From Phoronis australis (taxonomy: Eukaryota; Phoronida; Phoronidae), in contig NMRA01000827.1 in NCBI GenBank assembly GCA_002633005.1, forward strand, positions 11,451 through 55,791: 44,341 nt of DNA, in the 5' to 3' direction. A program made the position numbers and the translations under genes. Below, piece by piece: positions 30,240 through 40,559 of this stretch. Numbering within the stretch: the stretch's first letter is position 1; every line of letters starts with the position of its first letter. The notes under the pieces were generated by a model. That model was not told the origin of the DNA, made no database searches, and saw only the letters and a program-made list of their open reading frames with translations.

Positions 30240-33200
30240 TTTATTTCATAATAAATTGATAAGACTTTTCAGTTCGCCAAATATACAAGATAAAACATTG
30301 AACCATTCAATAATATTAAACGTTCGTCGGAAACTTAGAAATAATCCATCGGGAAACAATAAAATTGAAACATTAACTGGACGGTTCTGTTGCAGTGCGT
30401 TGTTTTAGCTTCGATGAATTTCTTAGTTTTCTTGGACTATTTTCGTGTCTTAGCTTCAGGAATAGAAACAGTAGAAGAAATACCCCCCCCCTCCTTCCGG
30501 ATGATTACAGCACTCGAAAATAACGGTGGAAATTGTGCCGATTTGAAGAATTTGGGGGTAATGACTGTACTGCAAAATCAGATTTTACGCTACCAGCGAG
30601 GGAAATTTGTGTACCCCTGCCAGCAGATGATTGTGTCAGTAAAAAGATATCCTCGATATTAGGTCGCAATTTAATGTTAACTTCTTAGTTATCAGTGTAG
30701 ATATATATGTATTGTTTACATCTATACCAAAACGCTTTCGTTTGATTTGAAGTACAGCCAGCTACTTATGGCCTATTTATATTGTTCCAGATTGAAGATA
30801 GCGAACCCTAGAATAGCCAACCGATCATCGTGCGTCGGAATTTTCATCCGTAAATCTGTTTTGTTTTTAGAGCCGTAAAACTACTTTTCAGGAATGACAC
30901 CTTAGACCAATGTTTCAAGTAATGCAAAATGAACGATCTCAATCAAATTTGGCGTTGTGATGAATTTACTTCACCAGGAGACTGCACACTAACCGTGAAA
31001 TACCGCCTCAAACCGCTTGTATACATATTAAGTTATGCCACCTACATAGGAATACTACTGCGATATCCTATCGAGAATACGTTTCATCTGGGAGTATGTC
31101 CCAACGAGACATACATGTACTCTATCTTACACAACTGTAGGTCACACTTTCGTGTAAATATTTTAGTTCTCAGTGTAAATATACTGTATACATCCATAAC
31201 AAAACGTTTTCGTTTACCCGCTGCTTCTTCAGCCTTGTTCGGAGAGGCTTGCATCAGGATCCAAACGAGCGCAGCGCCGGAGTCGGACGCAGCTCTGATG
31301 ACCACGTTATCCAGTGCGAGCAAGGCCCAATTAAGGGTAATTAACCGGACGAAACTGTATTAAACACTGATCGCTGCCTGTACATGTTTGAGAATTTTCA
31401 AAATGCATAAACCAATAATTTTCGTTAAAAATAAACAAGAGGCAGTATTCAGCTGAAAAAATCAACATAGAACGTTTTTTTTATTTTAAAAGTCGATGAA
31501 CTAATAAGCTAAAAACTACAAACATTGGTTACGGAACGAAGATAAACAACCGAGCGTCGACGTAAACTGGTAGGATACCTGAACGCTTCTTACCAGCTTC
31601 GGTAGTTAACGGACATGGAAGTAAACGGTACATGTAAGTGACGCTGTTGTTATCGAAGTATTCGCAAGGTATCTCTGATGCGTCGCGTGCACGCTAAGAT
31701 TTTTTTAACGTGACAATGTAGGAACATTTACATGCTAATTGACATAAAACTTACTTTTAAATCGACTGGTGATTATTCGAGCAAAATATGAGCGACGGCA
31801 ACAGTGGCACCTGGCGAAAACTTCTATAGGACCGAAGTTGACCGTTCATAGTGCACCGAAGCGTCGACACTCCGTTGTTAAATACACCTGTTCACAGCAA
31901 AGTTAACTGGCAGTGTTAACTTCGATCCAGGACCGAAGGTAATCATTCAAAATGACCACAACTAAATGAAACTAATCTACACAAACAGGTTGCGATCCGT
32001 GACTTTGAGTATTTTGCCTTTGTTAACAGTATTTTACTCTTAAAATGCTTGCATGTTATGCAGTCGTGGTTGGGTAACTGGCACCATAACTAAGGATGCT
32101 CATGAGAACGAATTTCAATCCTAGGGTTGAACGTATCTCTGTGCAATTATCACACGTGATCCACCATGGACGAAATCGTCCTCGGAGTCTCATTGGCTCA
32201 GACTGATCACCCATACATGTCAGAGCGTGTTACTAGTTGTCCTTGCCAACTGTCAGACAGTCCATTACCATGGTTACTTCCATTTCTATTGTTCCATAGC
32301 ACATTGCCTCTGCTGGACCCTTTACTATCACGGCCATCTAAAGTCTCGTTTGCACTACAAAGACTGACACGGACCAGCTGACACGGAACGAGATGATCGT
32401 GGGCAAATATGTGAGTAAACAGAACTGGCACGGAAAAAATTGTCACCGCGGTGACAAATTCTGTCAACCGTTTGTGAGGTACACCAAGTTGTGCCCGATC
32501 ATCTTGCTCTGCAACACTGGGACAATGCGGTAGGGATCATTTCTATTGCGCTTGCGCAAAAACGCACATATATACAAGTGATCATTCACGCGCAGTTTTT
32601 GCGATTTGCCAGTCATCCTGGCCACCTTTTATTTTGTCACGAATTAGTCAGTTGACACAGTTAGCAGTCACGAGTGGGCTCAATTCAAATACTTGGTTAT
32701 GTACAGTAGACCTACTGATGAAATGGTTATCAACTGATCAAAAAATTCATTGAAGCAAAACTCAATGTCACGAATTGTGAATGCAGGGGCAATTAGAAGC
32801 ACCGTAGCAACAAAAAGAATAATAACAGTAATGAATTGTGACTCCTGCAATTTGCATCTTTGCGCTTGAGTACTCCACATTTCTGCCTATAACTCCTCCT
32901 TGCCACCGTTGTGTGTGTGTAAACGGCGCTTGACATCGGTCATCCTGCACCGTGTCAGTTTCGCGGTGTCAAAAGTTTCATCATTAAAGTGTCCAAAGGG
33001 AGTTTAAATGATCGTTCAAAGATCCCTTTAAATCTGTTCACTGATTTGCAAACCATATTAGTTTCTGCCACGGGCCGTTTGATCTTTCCACGAAATGTTT
33101 TACTTCTTTACCTCACCATTTTTGCTTTCCTATTGTCCACTTTTCAATTTATTTTATTGACTGGTTAGTTGTTTTGCTTATGTATTTAGTTTGTTGCGAA

Positions 33201-33420
33201 TTAAGGCAGCGGAGCTTTCCACGTCCATTGCCATAGTTTGTATTGTAGAATTCTTAAAAGGAGCGCATGTGCCAATTTTCAGACGACTTACTGCATCACA
33301 CAAACTCAACTCTACGTTCACCGTTAAATAATCTAGCTTACTCAATGAAGACTGTGTCAGATTTTATTTTACCACTTTTTTACCCACATCCCCGCAAAGC
33401 TTTATATTTAGTATAAGGCG
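30240..33420. other. Block-B-specific insert of about 3.2 kb
   Basis: This DNA has no counterpart between 16540 and 16690 of block A. It has no recognised gene. Two pieces inside it are repeated: about 30680-30755 and 31155-31220 share CTTAGTTATCAGTGTA-like sequence followed by ACAAAACG(C/T)TTTCGTTT. Also 31042-31110 is a third copy of the CATAGGAATACTACTG to GTCCCAAC segment found at 16258 and 29943. An 18-bp palindrome, TTGTCACCGCGGTGACAA, lies at 32440-32457. ORFs at 30390-30662 and 30929-31363 have no motif. Confidence 0.6.
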
Positions 33421-33692
33421 TTGTACCAAAGCTAAGCAACAGACTGCTACGGCATGTGTGAGGTCGTGGGTTAGATACCGCGTAAATGCCGTCCGCAAAT
33501 CTCTCCTCAAGGATACGTACTTAAAATCTTCGCTTTGAAAGATCACCTCGTTTTATTTGCTCTCGTTGCAGATTTTATCAGAATAGGCCTATGCATACTG
33601 CAGTCAACAAACTATACAGTATACGACGTGATTTCTAATACCAACTTGAGACTGAATAAATCCTCTTCAACCTGAAAAGCAACCACACCGGA

Positions 33693-35189
33693 ATGGAAGG
33701 AGCGTCCTTTGAGCACCTATCATCAAATAGAAACAAAAACGAAGAAAGCGACGTAGTTGACAGTAATACAGAAAATGGTGTTTCCCGTGAAAGTTTCAGG
33801 AAGAAGGTGTACTTTACGATAGCAGTGTACTACGCCGTGTGCAGCATTGGTGTCACGTGCTCGATATTGGGACCAAGCCTTATAGATTTACAAGAGCTTT
33901 ATCAAATCAGCACGTCATCAGTAGTTGTGCTATTTACGTGCGTATCAACCGGATATCTTACTGGTTCTCTGATTGGAGGATACTTGTTTACAAAACTCAA
34001 CGACCAGTTCTACTTCTTTCTGTCGACCAGTTGCTTGGCAATTACCTTTGGAGCCTCACCTTGGCTTCCTCATTTCGTGGTCTTCTGTGCGGTTATGTCT
34101 GTCGGCGGAGTTTGCCAAGGTCTGCTAGAAGTGGCATGCCACGTGTACGTGATGTCCACGTGGAAATCGAGCAAACATATGGAGTCCCTTACTCTTCTAG
34201 TCTCGGTCATATGGTCGCTCGGATCCACCACGGCGCCATTTTTGGTTGAGCCGTTTCTTTCTCTGGATAATCCGTTGTTAGAGGTCAATAACAGCACAAC
34301 AAACACAACACTATTTGACAGTACAGATGTGATTCCCCCCTTTAGAGGCACAAGAGTGGCAGTTGGAATAACTGTAGCGGCGCTTGTGACGTCTGTTGGG
34401 GCTTTCCTGTGCGGAACTGCATTCTGCTTTAATGGTATGAGATACAGACGTGAACATTCCACTAACTTAGACGTTCATAAGAAGCAGGAGCTGTCCCGCT
34501 CTTTTAAAATTGGCATTGCAGTTTTCAGTGTTAGTTTGTATTTCTTCTATGTAGGTCTTGAACAGTGCTTGGGAAACTTGCTCACGACATATGTGGTTGA
34601 AGGCTTGAAATGGGACAAGTATAAGGGACCCTTGATAACATCTATTATGTGGGGTGTATTCGGATTTTCCCAGGTTGTTACCATGTTCCTTACAAAGATT
34701 TTCACTTCTGTTAAAATCGTAATCTCGCACACGGTTTTAGTGTGTGTCGCGTATATTGTCTTGAGCACAATGGCTCACTTCCACGAAACAGTCGTGTGGG
34801 TGTGTGTAGTTACCATAGGCTACGGACACGGCCCATTCTTCCATTGTGCAATGCTAGTAATTAACAAGTACGTCGTTGTGGATAGTTTCATGTCTTGTGC
34901 TATGGTTTCCGGTGCGTGTGTCTCAATGATGGCTACTGTGCCGCTAGTAGGTTACATTTATGCCACCTATGGGAAAAATGCCATGATCTACACCATGACT
35001 GCTCTAGCGTTTGCAACACTGTTTGACTTTATTGGAATGGTTTTATTTGCACGGCGTTACCAAATTTCAAAGCCACACCCGCACACAGAGACCAATGTGT
35101 CAGGAGAATTGTCAACATCATCAAAACTCGAGTTAACCGCGATAAGCGATGGGCACCTATTCAACGACAATGCGCCATCAACACCGTAA
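33693..35189 (+). CDS. MFS transporter, MFSD4/NaGLT1-like, paralogue B (498 aa)
   Basis: Intact single frame from ATG 33693, with the same Kozak context as paralogue A, to TAA at 35187-35189. It shares all family signs with A (ILGPSLIDL, GYLTGSLIGGYLF, HMESL, GSTTAPFL, 12 membrane segments). By hand alignment it differs at about 42 residues plus one missing Asn near position 15. Changes cluster in the N-terminus (residues 11-50), the TM5-6 loop and the central loop (Trp247-Asp248 of A is Phe-Asn, and Cys257, Glu260 and Asp263 of A are Ser, Leu and His), while TM7-TM8 and the C-terminal tail are almost identical. Sequons in the TM5-6 loop are kept in altered form (NST, NTT). Both copies are open and differ mainly at loop residues, so both are probably functional. 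Expected location is the plasma membrane; the substrate is unknown. Confidence 0.9.
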   Translation: MEGASFEHLSSNRNKNEESDVVDSNTENGVSRESFRKKVYFTIAVYYAVCSIGVTCSILGPSLIDLQELYQISTSSVVVLFTCVSTGYLTGSLIGGYLFTKLNDQFYFFLSTSCLAITFGASPWLPHFVVFCAVMSVGGVCQGLLEVACHVYVMSTWKSSKHMESLTLLVSVIWSLGSTTAPFLVEPFLSLDNPLLEVNNSTTNTTLFDSTDVIPPFRGTRVAVGITVAALVTSVGAFLCGTAFCFNGMRYRREHSTNLDVHKKQELSRSFKIGIAVFSVSLYFFYVGLEQCLGNLLTTYVVEGLKWDKYKGPLITSIMWGVFGFSQVVTMFLTKIFTSVKIVISHTVLVCVAYIVLSTMAHFHETVVWVCVVTIGYGHGPFFHCAMLVINKYVVVDSFMSCAMVSGACVSMMATVPLVGYIYATYGKNAMIYTMTALAFATLFDFIGMVLFARRYQISKPHPHTETNVSGELSTSSKLELTAISDGHLFNDNAPSTP

Positions 35190-35367
35190 ATGTATACCAA
35201 AAGAACACTGCAGATATGTGAATTACTTTGATGGAGGTATTTGTAATCTTCACCTCAATCGCGTTTCCATGGAACGTCTCCGTCGTGACATACGTTACCG
35301 CGATTTTGTTACCGTCTCATAGGTAGAGGAACTTTCAGGTTGTACACCGCCTGGTGCAACACCCCAC

Positions 35368-35373
35368 AATAAA
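35368..35373 (+). terminator. Polyadenylation signal of transporter B
   Basis: AATAAA about 180 bases after the stop, at the position conserved in paralogue A (18627). The second AATAAA of A (18712) is not intact here. Confidence 0.5.
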
Positions 35374-35960
35374 TGTCAATGGAGCGGTGCAAATGGTCCG
35401 TTTCAGTAGGATAAAGGGGCATGCGATTTACAGTACACTGAAATGTTGGTGATTTGCAAAAATTGTTTCGGTGATAATTTTGAATGGAATGAGTAGCGAT
35501 CGGGATGCAAAAGAAGTTTCCCAGACAAATTCGTCCTCGCGAACTTTATTTCCGGCCATGGTGCAAATGTTGAATATTCAATGATTGTTATTAAATCAGT
35601 TCATAGATTGATCAGTTTGTTTTAAATGTTTTCATGATATGTTAAAAAATGTCTCATGGAAATAAACGTTGTGGATGTGTTGCGTCCAAAGCGAGCCAAT
35701 TTTCGCTTTAGAACTTGAAGAAGTTAATCTCTAGGTACATGAGTAGTATTTTGAATATTTCTGGAGATCAGAGAAAACAGCCATTGATATCAAAGTACTT
35801 GTACAACGCACATGAACTTATCAACTTTCAACCTTTGCTTTTAGAAAAACCGATGTACCCACATACATGTACTTTATATTAAGTTGTCACTATGTTTCTT
35901 TGCTATCCTGTGAACTGGTTTTATGTGCAAAATATACGTTAGTTGTTTCAGATGAATTCA

Positions 35961-36085
35961 GCGTAGATTAACAAAATCACGCGTAGATTACGCATAAGTA
36001 CACGTTTGTTAAAAAATCACGTGTAGATTAAGCAAAATCAATCGTAAATTAAGCAAAATTACGCGTAGATTAAGCATATTTCATC
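35961..36085. repeat. GCGTAGATTAAGCAAAAT tandem repeat (block B, expanded)
   Basis: About six imperfect units of 20-23 bp (ACGCGTAGATTA, CGTGTAGATTAAGCAAAAT, and others), against about three in block A at 19381-19450. Confidence 0.7.
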
Positions 36086-36588
36086 GCGTAGGAATGAATG
36101 TACTCGTTTAAGTACCCACATTAATATATACCAACAACGGTGCAGTACATGTGTACAGTGAGGCTATAAATGTGTTCTTGTTCACTAGCGGACAGCGACA
36201 AGGAATTATTGAAAATAAAAGAGTAAGTTCAACAGTTCAATATTGTTGCATCTGATTTCTATACATGAATCTGTACATATTTTTGTTTTTATACATTTGT
36301 AATAGCATATCTACGTATTGGAATACTTATATTAGATACTACTTAATTGTATATACCTCTATGTATATTAGTTTCATTTATGAATTGTTTACAACCCAGA
36401 TATAATGCTTCGCGGTTTCTGGGTTTGTTATTATTTTACTGTATGTTCTGTATATTCTTCAATAAATATATATCACTTTAAAAAAGTACAACAGAAGGTA
36501 GACCTAAATTAAATGTCTTAATGGTGCAATTACGTTTATTCCATGCATTAATTTGACACAACTCTAGACCTACCTGGTTATCGGCGAT

Positions 36589-36804
36589 AGAAGTACTGCT
36601 GGGTATGCTGACAGAAGTACTGCTGGGTATGCTGACAGAAGTACCGCTGGGTATGCTGACAGAAGTACCGCTGGGTATGCTGACAGAAGTACCGCTGGGT
36701 ATGCTGACAGAAGTACCGCTGGGTATGCTGACAGAAGTACTGCTGGGTATGCTGACAGAAGTACTGCTGGGTATGCTGACAGAAGTACTGCTGGGTATGC
36801 TGAC
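36589..36804. repeat. 24-bp minisatellite, nine units
   Basis: Nine consecutive copies of AGAAGTACTGCTGGGTATGC plus TGAC, differing mainly at one C/T position (TACTGC against TACCGC); the four TACCGC units are adjacent. The unit is a multiple of three, so long frames run through it on both strands (an eight-residue MLTEVLLG-like repeat on plus, SAYPAVLL on minus). I read these as by-products. It is absent from block A. Confidence 0.92.
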
Positions 36805-36933
36805 GAGCCTACTCGCGAAACACTGTTCTTACACACAAGAGATTTTGTGTGATCTTCATTTTTCGCGAGTAAGTCCATCGTCTTCTGAAATGTCATTTGT
36901 TAGCTTTTGCTTCGGAGAACTTTGTAACGGTAG

Positions 36934-37044
36934 AATCAAAGTCATCAGAGTTGAGAATGTCATCCACCTCCTGGTAAAGTGAGGCACTCGGTGTAATGGG
37001 GAAGATGAGAAGTCGTGCGGCTGAGGTTGGTGCATGATTCAAAC
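36934..37044 (-). CDS. Conserved open block downstream of transporter B, possible exon
   Basis: Gap-free counterpart of 20510-20620. The minus-strand frame reads LNHAPTSAARLLIF, then SASLYQEVDDILNSDDFDS, and continues about 13 residues to a stop at about 36893. An AG that could be an acceptor (TATACCAG) precedes it. It lies tail-to-tail with the transporter. No domain recognised. Confidence 0.38.
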
Positions 37045-37110
37045 TTCTGGTATACATGTAGATTTGCAAATATGTAGATGCTGAGAATGGCCAGTAGAGA
37101 ATAAACACAG

Positions 37111-37190
37111 AAAAATCAGGAGCCCCAAGTGGGAATCGAACAACAGGTCTCCAGATTGCCGGTCTAGTGCTCTTACCACTGAAATACTGA
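37111..37190 (-). mobile_element. tRNA-derived sequence
   Basis: On the minus strand, TTTCAGTGGTAAGAGCA is a good A-box and TGTTCGATTCCCA a good B-box at tRNA spacing; TCAG/CTGA could close the acceptor stem. The anticodon-like loop CCGGCAA lacks T33. With its GGGGCTCCTGATTTTT ending this looks like a tRNA pseudogene or a SINE head, not a working tRNA. Confidence 0.6.
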
Positions 37191-37199
37191 GGACCCGAT

Positions 37200-38040
37200 A
37201 TCTGTGTAAGTACTGTTTAAAGCCAAGTTTTATGTCATACATTCCGTGAGTGGCGTTTCTCCTTTTTTCACACGAAAAACTGAGCCCTCAATTCAATCAA
37301 AACTATTAGGGGCATAGTCCTTAATTTAAGGGCGTTGCATGAAAATATCCCTACTCATTTTCAATAATATTGAGAATTCGACGTAGAGTTTTGTCTGGAT
37401 TTGTATCAAATCCAAAAATTGGCCGAGTAATGATACTCGAACAGCATAAGAAAGGACAATCAGTGTTTTCACAAGTCCACAGATATACAGTAGATTTAGG
37501 GAACTTGGTTGAGTCCCTATTTGGGACTGTTTTTCAAACCTTTGACAAGCTTTTAACTTCTTGGTCTTAATATATGGTTATAGTGTATCTAATTTCCACT
37601 CCTTGTTATACCGCATTGCTTTGCCACTGGACACATGGGTCTCTACAGAGAACTGTCCAGACTACACCCTGATTTCAATGACTCTCGTATAAATCTTTTT
37701 TCCTGATACTGAGGTGTTTGAACTTCCCGAACTGGCCTCGTCCGGTTTTTACAATTTACCAAGTATGCGGTTTTGCAGTTATGACCTTCCCCTATTTCCT
37801 CATCACGTGCAGCTGGTGCTGATTGGAAGAGTTGACTTGTAGAGTGTATTGATAACGTCTAGTGAGTCAGCGGAAATTTTGAGGGAATTACAGGAATGTT
37901 TAAAACGGACCGACTTTCAACTCAGAATCACAATGAAAACAGTTTCTTAATGTCGGATTTTGCCCCGTTTAGATGGATGGAAACGAAGCTCGTATAGGGC
38001 CTTTCACTGAAACTGACTAGTACACGCGCGCACTCAATGG
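37200..38040. other. Non-coding interval
   Basis: No gene, repeat or recognisable signal. The plus ORF at 37370-37570 has no support. Confidence 0.45.
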
Positions 38041-38044
38041 GGAC

Positions 38045-38285
38045 TCGGAGGGCTCGAACGAGCCCCCCATTTGGCGAAGTGGACAAAAAGATCCGCCTCT
38101 GAGAAACAAAAAAAATCGATTAAACGAGAAAAAAGTCCACTAACAAGGCGCAGACGCACACTTCACAATACTGAAGGTGGTACCCCGTTTTTTTTAGTTC
38201 TTCAGCTTTTTCGTCGGCAAATGGTCCACTTGGTCAGAAATTCGAGCACCCCGAAACTAAAGGCTGGTTGCGCGCATGTACACAT
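38045..38285. repeat. Dispersed repeat, copy 2 (inverted partner of 9011-9262)
   Basis: Begins with the hairpin GGGCTCG-AA-CGAGCCC, then CCCATTTGGCGAAGTGG, AAGGCGCAGACGCACAC, GAAGGTGGTACCC and AAAGGCTGGTTGCGCGCATG, in the reverse order and orientation of copy 1. It shares the AKWxKxSAxEKQK frame, now on the plus strand. Confidence 0.7.
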
Positions 38286-38400
38286 TGTTGTGACAGGGTT
38301 CCGTGTTATTACCAACAATATCATCGAAACAATCGACGACTCAAGAACGTGTTACAGAATTTATTTGAGTTAGCCAACCCTAAAACTGCAGAAGTGGAAA

Positions 38401-39083
38401 CGGCGCATATACATGTACACATTGCCTGAGATTTGATTGGTAATACAAGTACGGCGCATATACACATTGCCTGAGACTTGATTGGTAATACAAGTACGGT
38501 GCATATACACATTGCCTGAGACTTGATTGGTAATACAAGTACGGTGCCTATACACATTGCTCGAGACTTCATTGCTAATACAAGTACGGTGCATATACAC
38601 ATTGCTTGAGACTTGATTGGTAATACAAGTACGGCGCATATACACATTGCTTGGACTTGATTGGTAATACAAGTACGGTGCCTATACACATTGCTTGAGA
38701 CTTGATTGGTAATACAAGTACGGCACATATACACATTGCTTGAGACTTGATTGGTAATACAAGTACGGCACATATACACATTGCCTGAGATTTGATTGGT
38801 AATACAAGTACGGCGCATATACACATTGCTTGAGATTTCATTGGTAATACAAGTACGGTGCAAATACACATTGCTTGGACTTGATTGGTAATACAAGTAC
38901 GGTGCCTATACACATTGCTTGAGACTTGATTGGTAATACAAGTAAGGCGCTTATACACATTGCTCGAGACTTGAATGGCAATACAAGTACGGCGCATATA
39001 CACATTGCCTGAGATTTGATTGGTAATGCAAGTACGGTGCATATACACATTGCCTGAGACTTGATTGGTAATACAAGTGGGGT
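38401..39083. repeat. 45-bp minisatellite, about 15 units
   Basis: The unit reads TACAAGTACGGYGCATATAC, ACATTGCYTGAG, AYTTGATTGGTAA. A few units lack two bases (CTTGGACTTG in place of CTTGAGACTTG). Long minus-strand frames are a consequence of a unit divisible by three, and they jump frame at the shorter units, which argues against coding. Confidence 0.92.
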
Positions 39084-39159
39084 CCCATAACAGTAAAAGA
39101 CCGATTTCAAGTGAGAAGATGACCTTTTTCGATCTTTGTGTTTGAATCGGCTAAACTGG

Positions 39160-40000
39160 GCGAATTTCGGATTGTGCTAAAACCCCCTCGATCCTCACAG
39201 CCCCCTCGGCACTCGACCCCCTCAACCCACAACCTCCACAACCCTTGATCCAAGGCCCACAACCCCCTCGACCCAGTCTACAAAAGCTCGAAGCTATCTG
39301 AACATAGAACAAGAGCTGACTTGCAGAACCAAAGAGTCGGGCCTTGAGCTCGGCTGTCTTGTCCCTGTTTTTTGCAATCAATGCAATCAGTTCGGCAAGT
39401 CTGAGAGCCAAAAACAGAAAAAAAACAGCGCGACCAAATCAAATCATGAACCTACCAATCTCACAAATGTTCCCGGCAGAGTGTAATCGTCTCCTCAGTG
39501 CTGTTCAGTAAATGGCAGATTCACGCTTTTTGTGGAGAGTGCGAGGAACCGTTTAAAATACAAACTTTTAAACTAAAAGTATCTCAACGTTACATAAAGT
39601 ATATTGTAAACGAGTATACAACACAAAGCAAACTATAAAAATGTGAAAATACGTCTATTCACGTTAACGTACTCTCTCCCTAAGTTTAGTTGAACAGGGT
39701 TTTTGGTAGCCGCTCGTGGAACTATTTCCGTGGCAACGATATCACGTTCACAATTCACTATATCAGATAATGGTCTTATGCCACTTTTTCGTTTTTGTTT
39801 TTAACCACCAGCCTTGCGCCAGTGCAGATTAGCGTGTAGGTAAGTCTTATGGAAAAATCATTCAGCGACGTAAAATGATCATTAAATATGTAAACAGTGC
39901 GAAGATACATCTATTGCCACAGGTCGCGGTTCGAGGGGGTTGTGGGTGATGGGGTGTGCGGCCGGGTCGAGGGAGTCCAGAGGTTTTAGAACAATCCGCG
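39160..40000. mobile_element. Possible element of about 840 bp with C-rich inverted ends
   Basis: The left end TTTCGGATTGTGCTAAAACC is followed by C-rich CCCTCGA/CCCACAACC runs. The complement of the right end reads TTTCGCGGATTGTTCTAAAA, followed by CCCTCGACCC and CCCACAACCCCCTCGA. The imperfect inverted ends span roughly 80-90 bp. No target duplication is seen. Between them lies a minus frame with ALRLAELIALIAKNRDKTAE of unknown status. Confidence 0.5.
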
Positions 40001-40203
40001 AAATGCAGGTGTAACCAAACCGCTGACTTTGGTAGCACTCAAGTCAAATAATTGTTGTCTGTACAGTTCCAGAGAAGACAAGATAACAATAGACATTTTA
40101 TGTACAATTCAAAATGTGTAGCTACCGCAATTTTTCTTTGCATTTTTGAAAAAGTTGATTTTGAAAGATAATGTAAGTATATAAATGTGTGGTTTCAGGA
40201 TGT

Positions 40204-40352
40204 TTACGCAGTATATTATATTTAGGATGCACATGTACACGCAGTATATTATATTTAGGATGTACATGTACACGCAGTATATTATATTTAGGATGTACAT
40301 GTACAAGCAGTATATTATATTTAGTATGTACATGTACACGCAGTATATTATA
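40204..40352. repeat. 33-bp tandem repeat, about 4.5 units
   Basis: The unit reads ACGCAGTATATTATATTTAG plus GATGTACATGTAC, with a TGTACATGTACA palindrome inside each unit. Five occurrences of GCAGTATATTATATTTA. ORFs across it (both strands) are repeat artefacts. Confidence 0.9.
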
Positions 40353-40559
40353 TTTAACACCAAAAAAGAATTTTGCCTGTTACTTTGCAACCATGTTGTT
40401 CCGACCATAATGAATCAATGGATACGACTTACAAGTGGGCCCACGTAATTTGAATAGTTCCTAAAAGGCAAGATCGTAAGTTAAGAAATTATAGCTGCTA
40501 TGTTATGTTTCTATTAAATTAGGAAATGCTTGTTGTATGTTGGCATTGGCCTCACAATA

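Larger units (their letters stand above)
28079..33571 (+). other. Putative 5' UTR intron of transporter B
   Basis: Donor GTGAGTAC at 28079 and acceptor TTTTATTTGCTCTCGTTGCAG ending at 33571 correspond to the conserved pair in block A. The intron would be about 5.5 kb, enlarged by the MITE and the 3.2-kb insert. The prediction rests on conservation of both sites and their quality. Confidence 0.38.
27431..37052 (+). repeat. Segmental duplication, block B
   Basis: Colinear with block A (13909-20632), same orientation, but about 2.9 kb longer. The extra length is chiefly a 223-bp MITE (28438-28660), about 3.2 kb around 30200-33420, and a 24-bp minisatellite (36589-36804). If the repeat at 24263 also belongs to the duplicated unit, block B would begin about 3 kb earlier, with the foldback and tRNA-bearing elements inserted in it. 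Confidence 0.92.

Noticed and set aside
32207-32467. Minus-strand ORF of 86 codons
   Set aside because: No domain; it overlaps another open frame and contains the palindrome at 32440-32457.
36570-36982. Plus and minus ORFs with eight-residue repeats
   Set aside because: By-products of the 24-bp minisatellite, open on both strands, with no conserved flanking domain.
38401-39083. Regular repeats considered as a CRISPR array
   Set aside because: Repeat units are contiguous with no unique spacers, and the DNA is eukaryotic.
38321-39110. Long minus-strand ORFs (up to 191 codons) with a repeated CICTVLVLPIKSQAM peptide
   Set aside because: They are translations of the 45-bp minisatellite; overlapping frames are all open and switch at the shorter units.
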